This document shows positions 38,201 through 51,789 of a DNA stretch of 64,000 nucleotides, one piece after another. The notes below the pieces were generated by a model. That model ran no database searches. It saw only the letters and a list, made by a program, of their open reading frames with translations, and was not told the origin of the DNA. The stretch comes from Echinostoma caproni (lineage: Eukaryota; Platyhelminthes; Trematoda; Plagiorchiida; Echinostomatidae): positions 38,459-102,458 of the forward strand of contig UZAN01039923.1 of assembly GCA_900618425.1 (NCBI GenBank), written 5' to 3'. Made by a program: the position numbers and the translations under genes. Positions within the stretch are counted from its first letter, which is position 1; the number at the start of each line of letters is the position of its first letter.

Positions 38201-41200
38201 GTACGTTTGATTTGGTGCTCGTTGGATTTCTATTTCGAGTCTTTGGTTACTAAAAGCGAACTTTCCAGAAATTACACAAGAATAACGGAGATCCAGTTTC
38301 AGATTAATTAAACGACAGTCAGTGGACTAGCCTCTCCCAAGAGACAACAACTTTGTTAATTTTGAATAGTTGTACTACTTTATCCATCAATTGTTTACTT
38401 TCTGAAAAACATCTTTACAGGCTCTACATACATGTTGGCTTGCTTGATGGAGAGCTCAGATTGCGTAGTTTAGGCTAGATGCCGGTATTCAGTTTGACGA
38501 ATCGCTTGGCTGGGATAATGCTTAAATGCAAGAGTAGCAGATCTCATCCCATCTGACTAAAAATGTTCGGGTAAACTTATTTTTAGGTATTACAACTCTG
38601 ATTGCCACTGGAAATATGAACAGATTGTATGAACTTATAAACGTTTATAAAATAAAGATACACAACCATTCTCATTCCACTTTTAGGCGAATGCGATTTG
38701 ATTTTTCATAGTCAAACAACCGATAACTTCCTTACTCATAGTGTTTTTCTTTAGAATGCATTGCCACGAATCTTTTTCTCCCACTACTCTTTCGCATGAT
38801 GTCACCTGTAATCAACGGGTATTTTCTGATTCCCATTGGCTCAAAGGTCTGATTGAATTTGACCTCAATCTGCAATTTTTCGTCGGCAGGTGTTAGCCGT
38901 GTTTGTTTGATGATTCTGAGCCTACAAAGGGAGTATCTGAAACCTCGCATACTTTTCAAAGTGTATTTAATCCCATTCTATCAGAATGTGCTGGTGAACC
39001 TTGAGGATTTACCTCAAGTGACCACACTATCACGTGAGATGTTGAATGTATTCTGTCATTATATAATGTAACATAGCATTTTCTCCACTCCGAGGATAAG
39101 TTTATCCTGAAAGTTGTATTTCGTTGCTGCTCTATGGGATTTAAAACTGAAGGTGCATAGCTGAGGTATGCATGATGAGCAGCAGGAAAAGCTTCTTTTT
39201 CCGGTCAATTTCCGATAATTACTAGCCTAAAATGCTTTGAGCATTCATAAGGTGAGTGTACGACTTGACCCAGAGAGGTCAATTAAAGTGAGTTTTGGGA
39301 TTCGATAGATCAATGGACCACATCTTGTGTGTGTGCAAGAAGAAATGCCTTTTCTGTAAACCACGAATGATACTCCTTGTTACTGTTTTTTTACGAAGAA
39401 TACTCAAAACTGAAAATGGATAAATGCATACGTTTTTACTATCCTAAATGCCAAGTTTCGGTCTTCAAAAATGTTTTTGTAAAACTAATCCAGCAAAAAG
39501 CATTCATTGTCTGGTCCCCGAGGAAAATAAACTTTAAATATGTGGTGGTGATGGTGGTGGTGGTGGTATCTTTCAACGTATGCGCAGTGGCAGGCTCTTT
39601 TAGTTATTTAATCTGATAACCCTTCATTTCCAAATATGCAATTGGTTACTGTTTCGATTTCCTGTTTGTTTAATGAATACAAACCTCAGAGGGATAAATT
39701 TAAATAGCTAAAATAAACGAATGGAATATTTTGTTGAGGTAGAAAACTTCAGACCGATTCGCCTGCTATTTATTGTTTACTTTCTCAGCAGACGAATCTG
39801 ACTTGAGAAAATTACTAATACTGAATGCCTCCAAAATTGTTCCTCGATTTTTAATTCCAAAGATAGCAGATTATTACTAATTTATATTATTTTCAAGCAT
39901 AACTGGTCGTAATCAACAGAGAATGTGAGAACACATTTCTGGTACTGACTGGTCTGAGATGATGTGTACGTCGAATCGTATATCGGGCAATCCGAATTCC
40001 TGGAAATGAAACTTTTTCATCATTGTTGCAAGAAAGCATTTATGTAGCTCTTCATTCTATGTAATTGGATTCTCCGCCCACGACATTCTTAGCCCCGAAT
40101 AAACCCTAGTTAGCAAAGAACGTTTTCCATTTTCCTATTCACCAGCATTCACGTGAACCAAAAAAATGGATAAAAGCAGCTCGGTATAAGTTCTCTTTGC
40201 ACATTCTCAGATATTGTTTCCTTCTCCCAGCGACTTGTTGAAGTCGTATTTGTTGCACTAGTTGAAACTTTTGAATCGTATTGATTTATAGTGGTTATGT
40301 TTGATTGCGATCGTATATGCATGAATCGAGGACCGAAAATCTCAAGCCATAACCTACTTCCGGAAAAATGGTAACTTATGTTCATTTTTGTGCCCATTAT
40401 TGATGATCATTCTTTGCCATTTGCTCTCAGTGACATTTATTCCCTTATGTGGATGCCATTTCTCCGTCTTTGATAGTTCAACTCCTTCCTATCAGGTCTG
40501 TATTTTGATACACCAAGTTTAGTACCTTCAGTAAGATAATACAAATTCCTGTCATTTTGAATATAAGGAATCTGACTTAAGATGTAAAGGAATACTAAAA
40601 TTATGTGGTCGCAACAGTGATTGACAAGCAATGCTCGTTTTCACGACACAATCGATTGTAAAAATCTGGGGTGATAAACCAAGGCATCTTGTTTACAGGC
40701 ATTAATTGAACTCCTGCAACACCTTGTCTTTCGCCAGATGTGTCCACTAAACGCTCATTCACGGGATTGAATTTGACATTGCTTCACATGAGACAAAATA
40801 TATCTGTAAAAATATACAGCTGCCTTTTTGCTTCTGTTGGTCACATGCCTGAAACAAGCATAATTCCTTGACTTTAACGATGGTCACTGTTGCATAAGTT
40901 GCAGGACAACAAAGCCTGAGTAAACTCTTCATTGGAATTTGGATATAAGAATAGCTCAAAAGCATGAAGTTGGTCAATTTCAGGGTTTCTTATTGTATAG
41001 TTTTAGTGCTTTTAAGACGAGGTATGTTGTGGGGGTAGTTTGTAGTCACATAACACATCAATTTTATATGCAAGAAATTTGTCATGATTCGGCTTATTTA
41101 CTCTGTACTGCATGAGAAAAGATCAGCCACTTGTAATACTTGTATTAATTCGAATAAATACTCTGATGAAAAAATGAACTTTCGTGTTCCTTTGCATTGA

Positions 41201-41892
41201 AAATTTCCTTAGTTCCCAGCTGTAATTGTCGAGCTAGTGTAAATTATTTTATGACACTGAAGGGCAAGCGAATGCAAACCGTGATAAACATTGCAGTGGG
41301 CGATGAAGATCGGCATAGATATTCTTTACTCAAACCTGTCCATCTACAGCTATGATACTGTTGGCTGAAATGCAGTTCCAAATTGGAAGTCATGTTACAC
41401 GAGTTTGGTCAAAATGTGTATGGGTTTTTCAATATAGACATCCTAGTTTTGGAATGTGTCCCACGTAATACATTTCATTGTAAACTGTTTTCAACTCACT
41501 GCATTTCAGTTAACCAACGGTTGCTTTCGTGCTATCAGACAGGTTGATGCAAATGATTTCATCTCACACTGTGGTAATATCAATATTATAAGAATATATG
41601 CGAAACTTATTGACTGGCATTTATCACCTTCGTCGTTGAATGCTTTGTCCATTTATTGGTACTAACTTTTTAAAAGCTTTCATTACATTTACATACTACA
41701 TAACTTCAGCGTTTTACGAGTTTTTCCGTGTACACACGCTCTGTTTAATAAATTGTCTTCGAGTGTGACAATGATAGATGACCTACAGTATATTAAATAA
41801 CGTCATCTGAAAGTCAACGTTTTGGTGTCGGAGGCACAACGCCTCTAGCTTTCCGATGCACATCAGATATCTCTTCTTATCTATTTCTTTTA
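35201..41892. other. No recognisable feature apart from a microsatellite
   Basis: 6.7 kb of AT-rich DNA. Frames at 37060-37314 (minus), 37395-37622 and 37878-38162 (plus) reach 75-94 codons but show no domain or splice support. Confidence 0.6.
39541..39569. repeat. (GGT)n microsatellite
   Basis: GTGGTGGTGATGGTGGTGGT and onward, an imperfect trinucleotide array. Confidence 0.9.
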
Positions 41893-41962
41893 CTTCCGTT
41901 TATTGAATATGCAATGGTACAATTTTCAGAAAGGGGCAAGCGGACAATCAAAGGGCTGCCGT
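41893..41962 (-). mobile_element. SINE-A copy 3, 5'-truncated
   Basis: Only the 3' part is present: GGCAGCCCTTTGATTG, the CCTTTCTGAAAATTGTACCA block and TATTCAATAAACG. The tRNA-like head is missing, as expected for an incomplete reverse-transcribed copy. Confidence 0.7.
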
Positions 41963-42649
41963 TCAGTTTCCAAGGGGAATCTTACAGAGAAACAGACGAA
42001 GCAACAATTTCAAGCAACTTAGGGCCTATCCTCGTGAAGCTGTTTGTCAATTATTTGGACAATGTAAAGATGAAAACCTTAGTTTGATTAGCAATATACA
42101 GAAGATACACTGAAAATGAGCTCATCGTGGGAAAAGATCAACAAATAGCATTCTGTTGCTTTGAGTCATGAACAGTTTATGCAACAATATACGTTGAAAG
42201 GCGAAATGGACGGATATCTTATTTTTATGGACATTCGAATGATCTGCAGACAACGCGTAGGAAGTTTAGGGATTGTATATATCCAGATGACCCGGACTAG
42301 TTAATATGTATTGCCGCTGATTCGTTCCAATTAGTTGCGAGTGCGCCATAGCAAGAACCCTATCCCAGCGATTCTGTTGCTCTTGCCCACAATATGGCTC
42401 ATAAGCGGGGCTAGCCCAACGCCAGTCGAACTTTACCAAGAATGGTTACCCAGTTAGTTCCATTAGTTAGGCTAGCCAGTCGCTGGAGCTGAAACTAGTA
42501 CACGATACCCATAATAAAAGGGTTTACCTTTCTGTCCCCTTAAAAGATGATGATAGCCTGCGCTTCAAACACCGATTGTAGTGTCCACTGAAACATTCTT
42601 ATAACCGTGTCAACTCATTCGTCCCATGCCCAACAGTAAATACTCCCGT

Positions 42650-42870
42650 AAGCCGACGAAGCACACTGCTTTCTACTATCTGCTAAGTCGCACGTGATAT
42701 ACCGCATCGAATGTGGGATCGAAGCGCCCTATATGGGTAGAAAAGATAGGCTATTACATACATCGATCAAGGAACATAAACTATTTGGGTAAGGCGCCGG
42801 TTGATTGAGTCACGTGCTCAAAGGCTATTCGCCAATCTGAACCCCTAAGAAACACACACAAGCCTCGCTT
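42650..42870 (+). mobile_element. Penelope-like GIY-YIG endonuclease remnant
   Basis: A short frame on the plus strand (about 42688-42790) reads SHVIYRIECGIEAPYMGRKD, then LLHTSIKEHKLFG. The spacing is that of the GIY-YIG core of Penelope-type endonucleases (V/I-Y-x-I-x-C ... Y-x-G-R-x ... R-x-x-EH). Stops follow directly. Similarity is limited to about 35 residues, so the assignment is moderate. Confidence 0.5.
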
Positions 42871-43422
42871 ATTACTAACACAAGCACATTCAACCACATT
42901 GAACTACCATCATCTATAATCCTTACCCAACAACGCCACTCAAAATCTATTGAGGACGAATCATCTTGTGGATCTGAATTCTACAGTGTTCGTTAACTCT
43001 ATTGCATTAAAAGACAACTTTGGCCACTACACGAACAAAAGGACTGCCAGTCCAACTGCCACTGATCCCACAATCAAAAAAGGTGAGACCATTCTTAATG
43101 TCTTATTTTTGTGCAACTATGGCACTTATAGACATAAATCGTCGACTTCTGTCGTATTCTACCAGATGAAATGTAGCAATATCTAACTTGGCAACCCTGT
43201 TTCGTCTTGTTCTCTCCTTAAGTGGGTAACACAATCGATTTACTGATTGTCACATAGTACACCTGTGAACAGCCAAGCTTTTCTTTTATCCCATGGCCAA
43301 AAGCTTTCTGAGAGTAACAGAAAGACCCATTCATCAGGGCAGTAGGATAAGCGTGCATCAAATTTAGGAATATAAGCAAATATGAGTTACCAATGCAATC
43401 GCGTTAAGTGCTTCAAGCGCTC

Positions 43423-43590
43423 CAGGCGGTGGTGGCCCGGTGGTAACATCACTAAATTACCACCTCGGGGGACGTGTGTCCGAACCCCACCACCATCGCC
43501 TGACTTTTCCCATTGCAGCCCTCTTTGATTGGCCTCTTCCCCCTTCCAGAAAATTGTATCATTGTGTATTCAATAAAATGAAGTAAAATT
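43423..43590 (+). mobile_element. SINE-A copy 4 (tRNA-derived SINE)
   Basis: The plus-strand head GGCGGTGGTGGCCCGGTGGT contains an A-box. B-box TGTCCGAACCCCACCACCAT lies about 45 nt on. The body has TTGCAGCCCTCTTTGATTGG, CCCTTCCAGAAAATTGTATC and tail TATTCAATAAAATG, then an A-rich end. This is the most complete of the four copies. Confidence 0.85.
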
Positions 43591-44515
43591 ATTAAAAAAA
43601 GGAAAAAATTTCATACGTTGCTTTCCATGTGGAAAATCACCGAACTTAGGCCGGCGTCGTTGCGGAATATCCATGATGAAACTGGGGCATTCAACGTATT
43701 ACAGCATCTTTGGAATAGATCCCAACGTATTTATGTTTAGTCCCAGAGTACAAGCAACGCACTTGAGATCACTCCCATTTAAATCCACTGTTTTCTATCT
43801 TCCCTCCATGTCGTACGTTCAAATTATCACACTTTTCGAGTCGAGCATTTTTCTCGGAACATCAGTTAATTCCAAGAGCTTTCGAATTATGCATTTCCGC
43901 AATAAATAACACGTTATAAGTTAAAGATAAAATCACGAATAAAAGACAATCGTCCTAATTGACGTCTGTAAATCATGATCGAAGTATAAATACTCACAGA
44001 AAATACTGTATGACAAATCAAAAGTTTGAATTAGAACTCTGTAGTTGCTGAAAACTCCCTCTCCCATTCCAACTGATTTTACATTGACATCAGCAGACCA
44101 TTGATGGTCTTCTTTCAAGTCGAATATATTTCAAATGAGATCGTCTGAAAACGCCGTCAGGTAGCATTGGGGAAGGGAACAGGAACAATCAGCAGTTTGA
44201 TAGGCACTCATACATGAATAGAGATAGGTGTAGAAAAACAGTAATAAAATATTCACGTCATTATTATTTTTAATGAAAAGAAAGAAACAAAGGCTGCTGG
44301 ATTTTTGTGTGTGATTGTGCGTGCGTGGTTGTGTGAGAATCGCTGCATCGACGGAAAGTCACAAGAGGAAGAAGAAGAATAGACGTTCATTCTTGAGATT
44401 TTGAGGTTTTCGCACCAAATTCGGGGCTAGAAACCAGTTAGTAAAATAAAAACACTGAAAGAAAAATGTATAATGACCATATTATTTCTAGTTATGTTCC
44501 GAGAATACCGTCTGC

Positions 44516-44799
44516 TTAGTTAAAGTGTTCGGATCGACTATTGGACATCCGTGACAACGTGGGTGGTTCAAACCCACCGTTCATCTTGATAAGATCATTA
44601 CTGTTAGGATAATCATCATCGGCTCCGATCAGAGTGGGTGGCTCAGCTGGACAGAAGTCAGGCGGTGGTTTACCATCGTAACCCTCGTAACCATATTCTA
44701 ACACCTGATCCAAATTCATCGCTGGATTTTCTTGTCCTTCAAGCTGTTCCCATGGTGGACGATCAGTGGTTTTCTGTCCATGTTCTCGCGGTATATAAT
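44516..44799 (-). CDS. Terminal coding exon: acidic, proline-rich cytoplasmic tail with stop codon, cadherin-like
   Basis: The last coding exon of the minus-strand membrane-protein gene begins after acceptor TTTTCCCAG (44802-44800), completes a phase-1 codon and runs 93 further codons to TAA (44518-44516). It encodes YIPREHGQK, then NLDQVLEYGYEGYDG, PPPDFCPAEPP, an acidic GADDDYPNSND stretch and the C-terminus RSEHFN. The VLEYGYEG segment resembles the catenin-binding core of classical cadherin tails (pattern L/F-D-x-V/L-x-x-Y-x-YEG-x-G). The Ser-rich GSLSSL continuation of that core is absent, so beta-catenin binding is only a suggestion. With the upstream exons the cytoplasmic tail is about 160 residues, the usual classical-cadherin size. 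I found no clear poly(A) signal just downstream. Coding is confident; cadherin identity is moderate. Confidence 0.8.
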
Positions 44800-45271
44800 C
44801 TGGGAAAATCAGGATGAACATCGTTGAATAAAAAGGTCGATCGTTTTATGAGATGCAGTGAAGGTGAAACAATATAGTTCTTAACCAAATCCGGTATTTT
44901 ATTGCAACAGTTATTATATATACAAATAAGTATAACGTCTGATATGTATTGCACATCGTTTCACACTTCAGGGAACCTTTTGATTACTCATCCAATTTAT
45001 CGGGTGGAACAACTTTCTAGTTTCCCTTTAACTTCGGAACATTATATACCGCAGTGATCACTTATTGGTGACTATCAATTGGTTAATCTCATAACAGTGG
45101 CCGATGTGTTGTGTGTTGGTCACTCACTATTGTTGAACATTTCGCCGATTTTCTTTTTAATGTGACAGCTTTTGATTATGCTCCATTGAAAATCCTAACA
45201 TTTGATATTTAATAAACCAATAGAAACTAAAACTCTTTTAAATATTGAATTAATAATGGAATATATCTTAC

Positions 45272-45322
45272 CCGTTGGAAAAATTTCAGATTTCGCATAA
45301 ACGCGGATTGATGACGTAAAAG
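45272..45322 (-). CDS. Candidate 51-nt cassette exon of the cadherin-like gene
   Basis: A 51-nt segment lies between a possible acceptor (CGTGTGTTAG, ending 45323) and a GTAAGA donor (from 45271). It is open in the frame demanded by its neighbours (phase 1 in, phase 1 out) and would add the residues FTSSIRVYAKSEIFPT just before the last exon. The polypyrimidine tract is weak, so this may be chance. Confidence 0.3.
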
Positions 45323-48300
45323 CTAACACACGTGTCAAGGACAGTTTCCTACTCAACACATTACAAACCAATTGTAACGTATGTGTTGATAAAAATATTG
45401 ACAACTAGTCTTTTTATTCTCCAGACCGATGCAGTGTTATATATTTCATCATTGGTTTCAATAAATTGATATGTGGTTTGAGCGAATGGACGTCTGAATT
45501 CCACTTCTTCCTCAAATATCACTCAATATTTTCCAAATATCTTCAAAAAACTCAGTTATATTGCTTAGTAGTTGAGAAACTTTATTTCACCGACTGGGGG
45601 AACCTGACTTCTCACTGGATCAGGGAATCCACTTTAGTTTTCAGTTTCGTGATGATATATCTCATGAACAATATTCCCGTGAGTCGGAAAGTTTTATCAT
45701 GCAAATTACAACTTAGCTTTTTCTGCCTTTTGCCATTTACGTCAGTCGAATGCATCCGACCGTGATAAAACATGCCGTTTGTGACCAGTTCTAACAAATC
45801 ATACATGGAAGGCGAGTGGATTGCTATCTCCCCCGAACGTTTATTTCATTCACGGCAGTCATCCAATATTCCGCTAGGGTTAGACGTTCTGAACTGACTG
45901 AATGAGGCCGAGTTCAATTATGTCGAACTGTGTTGGTCGATTGTGAGCGTTTCACATGCAACAATGACATGTCATTTCCGATTGGAACCACCATGGACGT
46001 GTAGTTTTTCGGACAAAGAGAAACTTGAATCTTCAACACATTTTTACGGTGAGTACATGTTTTCCTATTAGAAAAAACAAGGACAAAACGCAAGTCAGTG
46101 CTCAACCGGGCTTTCGGTCAATAGAGTCATCTACAACTCTCATAGAGCAGCCTATCTTTTATTAAGATCAGGTGATTACAGAACAGTGCCATAGGTGATG
46201 ACAATTCACTAACATGGTCTTTGATAAAGCTCCTCAAAGTTCAACGGTTATCCTTCTTTGATTCATTGACGGAATCTTTATTCCGGAGCTCGATGTACAA
46301 ACAAAGTAATTATCCCTGCTGTTAATTTCAAATCGCCAAATACATACTTGAAGCCGACGAAGTGTTTCATGAGAGATTACATCAGATCTTGCCATCATCA
46401 ACTGGAAAGTTTATATGAGCCTCGTGATACATCTGGTAAACTCCATTGCTTCTAGGGAAAACGTGTACTCACAATTAGATTACATTTTACCCAGTCCGGT
46501 GATATCTTTCCAAGTTGAATGAACAACTAAAAGGCTAAAGATCACAACGTTGAGCGAGCCTTTTAACCGAGTTGATGAAACATCTGAAGTATAGGGCATT
46601 CGGTGTGGATTCAAGTTTCATCGAGACCGTGTAATGTATTACGTGAGAATGTGGTTAATTGAATACTTACTTACATTTGGTAATCGAACATGAATGAACT
46701 GGTACGTTAAAACAAATTAATCCTTTTTGTTAATGGAGTTAAGCCGTTTTTCACCGACAGCCTGTCAACAGGTATCAGTGAGACATTAAAACAACCATAA
46801 TAGTATGAATTACTCTGCCATAAAAGATAGTTTATTAGCTCACAGTGTTGCGTTCCTAACCCGGGTTCCTTAAAATTATTGTTGTAAAGAAGCACAGTGA
46901 AGCTACTATTTATGGTGCTAGTCACGCTGACGCATAAGCTGAGACCTAATTTGGAAAGAAGAGAATTTTGATTCAGAGCTTGGAAATGTAAATTTATGAG
47001 AGAATATGGCCTACCATCTGATGACTTTGATTTTTGTTCCAATAAGCAATACCCAATACAATTTTGAGACCACTAGACGGGAAACCAAACATATCGAAAA
47101 ACAAAAATATCAAATGGATAACCATATACTGAACTCGAATTTAAATCGTTAGCAGTAAATAATGGCCTTTATTATATATCTATTGACGACTGAACGAACG
47201 ATAAGTTCGAGGTCCGGACAAAGATTATTGAACACATATGAGTGCGGATAAACGTAATATGCGTTTTGTACGGTACAGTGCATCGTTTATCAGTAACATT
47301 AGTCAATCAATCTACCGTACCAATTACACGCTGGTTCATTTGATAGGACAACTGAGTACCGTTCATGTTATGTAGAATCTGTTTAAATCTTTATTTCATC
47401 CGACGCACTGCAAAACCACGGCAAAAACTCGATCTTCTTTCCAACCTTAGGTTGGTTTTAGCAATACCGGATTTGGAATTATATCCTCGAGTTAGATGTT
47501 TTTGAGGACGTTTGAGGACCAATCGATTTCACGCAACCTTGGGAATATTTGGGAAATATTTCACCTAATGTGGTTTGTTGATTTCCTGTGAAAAGAATTA
47601 TGATATTTACACATTTTTATACTTAAGACACGGTATGCAAGCTAAATAATTATATAATTGAAACGATGGATTTAAATATTTTAAATATTCACCTCAGAAG
47701 CAAGAAATACAGTAACGTATTGCAAAAGGAGAGAAATTTTTAAAACATGTATGCAAAATATCAAGCAAAATTATAATTTTGAAGCACTTTCGTGACACAA
47801 TAGCCAGTGCCTAACATAGAAACAAAACACCAGCTAGAAGTTCCAATTGACAAACTAAATGATTTGATAGCAATTTTGGGCTTCACGGAGGTGGAATAAA
47901 CCAAAGCATCTGACTAAGGGTCCGGTCCACATCAGTTAATACTCTACATCTCCTTTGCCACTTTGTGGCACTGTGGATTTTCTTGATGGAATTCAGACAA
48001 AGTGTGAAGTGTTACAATTTTTGTTTCATGCTTATTTTTGTTATTTGTTATTTGTTATTTTTGTTTGGATTCTGCAATGCCTCCGGTTATTCAAAACCCG
48101 TAAAAGCCATTTTCTTACATAACGAGGCGCTCTTAAGCCAATTCAATTTTGTCATTCAGCTGACAGATTAAAATACTGGATAAATGAACAGAAACAGTTA
48201 CGCAGCAGTCTCATCGACCGGCAACTCCAAAATAGCTTCCCCAGAAAATGTGTCCAGAGTTAACATAAAGACTCGTGCAAATTAATCATCTATAGTCAAC

Positions 48301-48841
48301 TCAGAGAAATATTTTGCTACACAATTTACAGGCATGTTTCGGCGCAACCTCTGGTGGGAAATTTGTCGGCCTGCCCAGAAAGTCCAAATACTGGACTAGT
48401 ATCAAGATCCATACTCTATACCATAGTAAGATTACTTGAAAACTGACAGATAGTTATTCTCATAGTGAACTGCCTAATTCCGACAGCATCCGTGGATCAT
48501 GTATGTTTGATGGCAGAAAGGATGTATGTTTGTTGCTTTCCTGTTCATAGGGGCACTCTTTGATCTTAACTTCGCTCTCTTCATCATTAGCATCTATGTG
48601 GTTATTACTGAAAACGGCCTCGGTACCAGTCTCACAAATTGATTAGCACGGAGCGTCCAAAAGCTTGCGAGTCTTTATTTCATCGACTAAATTTAATTGT
48701 ACTAAATTCAGGCTGAGGTTGTCGTTATCTTATCAAATGTTGACTTTAAAACTAAATAAGATAAACATAATTTGAATTTTGTTCTTCAAAATCCCATTTC
48801 AATTCAGTTTCAATACGAAACCGTAAATTGGTCGTACTCAC

Positions 48842-48943
48842 TTTTTCTCAATCGGCCATCCGCCACATCTGAGGTTGAATTTCGCATTTGTTGATTTGGT
48901 TGTAGGATCGTATAGTCGATGGGACCCATGAAGTCCTTCTCGC
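48842..48943 (-). CDS. Internal exon: cytoplasmic tail segment, possibly a cassette exon
   Basis: The 102-nt exon (34 codons) lies between acceptor TTTTACAACCTCAG (ending 48944) and donor GTGAGT (from 48841). It is phase 1 at both ends, so it fits exactly between the exons at 53590-53724 and 44516-44799 without disturbing the frame. It encodes EKDFMGPIDYTILQPNQQ and a Ser/Thr/Asp-rich piece ending in GRLRK. It contains tyrosine and serine residues but no motif I can name. Because its length is a multiple of three it could be skipped. Support rests on the two strong splice sites, the matching phase and the open frame. I recognise no homologue. Confidence 0.65.
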
Positions 48944-51657
48944 CTGAGGTTGTAAAAGATATGGTGTAACGGTTTTTAAATGAATCCTTCCAAAATTGAG
49001 TAAAATTTGTCTTATATTTGATGACCAGAGAGACGCTTATGCACCATATTTGCATAAAATACGGTATAGAAAATTATTCAAATGCTGAATTTGGATCACG
49101 TTTCATTACATTCCGTTCTAGATTTATTTATTCTTATGGGAGTAGACAAAGGGCAGTCAGACGAGGAGAAAAACAGTAAAGATTTTTATTCTGCGCAGTA
49201 CCAACCGTCTGTCACGTTAAATCCCACTGGGGATACGCCCGTCAAATTATTCAAAATATTCTGTACTTTTATGAAGCAAACAAATCTAAAGATATTGGTG
49301 ATTTGTATGTTGATGCCAACATCACAGAAGATCTGGATTCACCTACATCCGTTTCTGCTAACAACAATTTTTATCCACCGATGAAATGTTTCACGGATGA
49401 GTCAGTGTTGCTATATTACTATAAATTTCCGTAGAATAACTCGCCGATTGAAATATGGCTTGACAATGGGCGCCGCGATTTTCAGACGCAGGCGTGAATG
49501 TATGCGGGAGTCGGAGTTTAGCAATTCTCCTGCACTATTGGCCAGGAATAAGCTGGAGATGATGAATGCAAACTCGGTTCGGGTGAAATGTCAGTTGGCG
49601 GAATAGTTTACTTTTTTGCACGTTGGTCTTTTTTCTTCTTTGAAGTTTTATGGGAAATCAATTTAAAACAGATTCAACCGTCCATCAATTTTGTATTGCC
49701 ACAAACCAATTCTTTTCCCCGCAACCAACTTGATCCATTGAGAACTTGCATCAATTTCTTCTATGTAATCTGAAATTCAATCCAAGCAAATACGTTGGAT
49801 GTTTGCGTATTTTTGCATGCTGCAGCAACAGAACGCCATTATATTTTCTATTTAAGTCACAGTGACAACTGCGTTGGAAAACTGTGGAGTGTCTATTTTG
49901 TTGAAAAGGTTCATTGGTCATCTTCATACGCCTAGTTTGGTTATTCCTTCGTTTTTCTACCGATGTGATTTCCCAGTCTTACTTCTAAATCAGTGGATAT
50001 CCTCTCTGATTTGGACAAACACAATTTAGCAAACTCAAACACCCTCTGTCGTGCATTTGTCGCGTTTATTTAATTAATTCTAATGAAATAATTTTAAACG
50101 TTCGAAGTCACCATAATGGTATTCTGTGTCGAACGTGTAACAATGGATTATCTTAAATCCCACAAAACTAACAAACAATTTCTGACACTTTTAATTTGTT
50201 TATCATGAAGAGTATGACATAAAACTGACGATTCGCCGAAAAGCTTTTGGCACAGTTGTGAAAATGAAAGTATGCATGATATCCATGGTCCATGTCCTCG
50301 TCATTTTATGTCAAGGTCTTTGACTGGAATAATTCTCCACTGTATTGTATTGATTAATACTAAGTACTTGAGACCAGGCAAAATAGTTTAAGATGTTTAA
50401 AGCTGAAGGTTTTTTATCGTGATTCACAGATTTCCGGTTTTTGCTTCTTCTTTGTTGTCATCCATTGCGCTTCAATAGAATTCGCGAAATGCGGCAACTT
50501 TGCCGGTTATAGCATATCCCTGGCCCATGTTTTTGTTTGGGGCAAATTGTAACATATCAGACTGCACGGATTTAATTCATACAGTCTTGTGCGTTTTTTA
50601 ACTGCGCATTTGAAACGATAGCTTTCCGAGGGATGGGAAATGAGAAACGTAATTAGGGTAACTTCATTTGTATCCATAATGCAAATGAATAAACTCGGGT
50701 AACCAAGTCCAGAATATACTACACGTGAGACGATAATAACAACATACATGAAGCAGTAGGTAAAATATATTATATGCTTATAAAATTTATCACTATGTAT
50801 TTTGAAAACATTCAGCAATCGAAAACTATGTTCGATAAACAAATCAAAAAATATACGAACACTAGCAATAAATGTGTAACATTAGGAGATCGAAAACAAT
50901 TGCAGAATGTTGAAAATGGTATTGTGCTTAGATTCGATAACAACGTTCTGCATTCAAATGGAGTTTACCCGCGGGTGAAAGTAACGCCACTGCTGCATAT
51001 GAAATTTGTCGTAAAATACGTATCTCTTACGTCTGATATCGCATCAAATCAGGGTTACAATTATAAGCCTGAATTAAGACCCTTCGGTTTACGTTCTAAA
51101 TGTAATCACACTACTTCTTGGTATCAATGATGGGATTTAAAAGGAATTCACTCTTATTAAAATCCTAACCATAAAATACAACGTGAGATAGGGTGAACCG
51201 GACGACATCCAGAACGAAAAATTTACAACTGCGCTACACAAATACTGCATATGTCATTTCACAAATGCTAACTCCTGATCATATTTGTGGTGGTTTTGTT
51301 CCCAAGCATGTGGCGCGGGGACAGGGTGATGGGTATGAGCTTTGATTTTTTTTTAACACTGCGCCCAAATGGTTGACTTTATCATATGTAGAGTCCAATA
51401 AGCGCTCCGCTGGTTTAGACGTTCCCTGAATTCCTGCTGGGTTTTCCCACACTTTAGTTTGAAAAGGATGGCAAAAGTAATCCCAATCATAACATTTCAG
51501 GAACCATTTATTGTTTCGTTCTGTCAAAAAAGATAATTCGCATTTAGTTTCATTAAATAAGAATCAGAGACTTGTTGTATTTCGGGAAGCCAACATTTCA
51601 ACTGAAAACTGTTTGAGATACTGGAAAATACCCGTGGATCGCATCAACATTGGTTTC

Positions 51658-51789
51658 TGTACCTCATTTACTAGCCAAATACAGCACTCTTTTATAGGTC
51701 ACGAAATCACATAATTTAAGAAAATAGGAAAAGCGTAAATAATGTCAGTGTTCGTAGGAGTGTGTATGCATACTATGGATAATACAGTA
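51658..51789 (+). repeat. Left arm of a long inverted repeat
   Basis: About 132 bp whose reverse complement recurs at 52190-52322 with only around ten differences by eye. The central block ACTAGCCAAATACAGCACTC and what follows, through the ACATAATTTAAG stretch, is identical in both arms. Confidence 0.9.

Noticed and set aside
46980..47042. Additional cadherin-gene exon (SKSSDGRP-like) on the minus strand
   Set aside because: A GTAGG donor is present, but no good acceptor gives a length that keeps the required phase.
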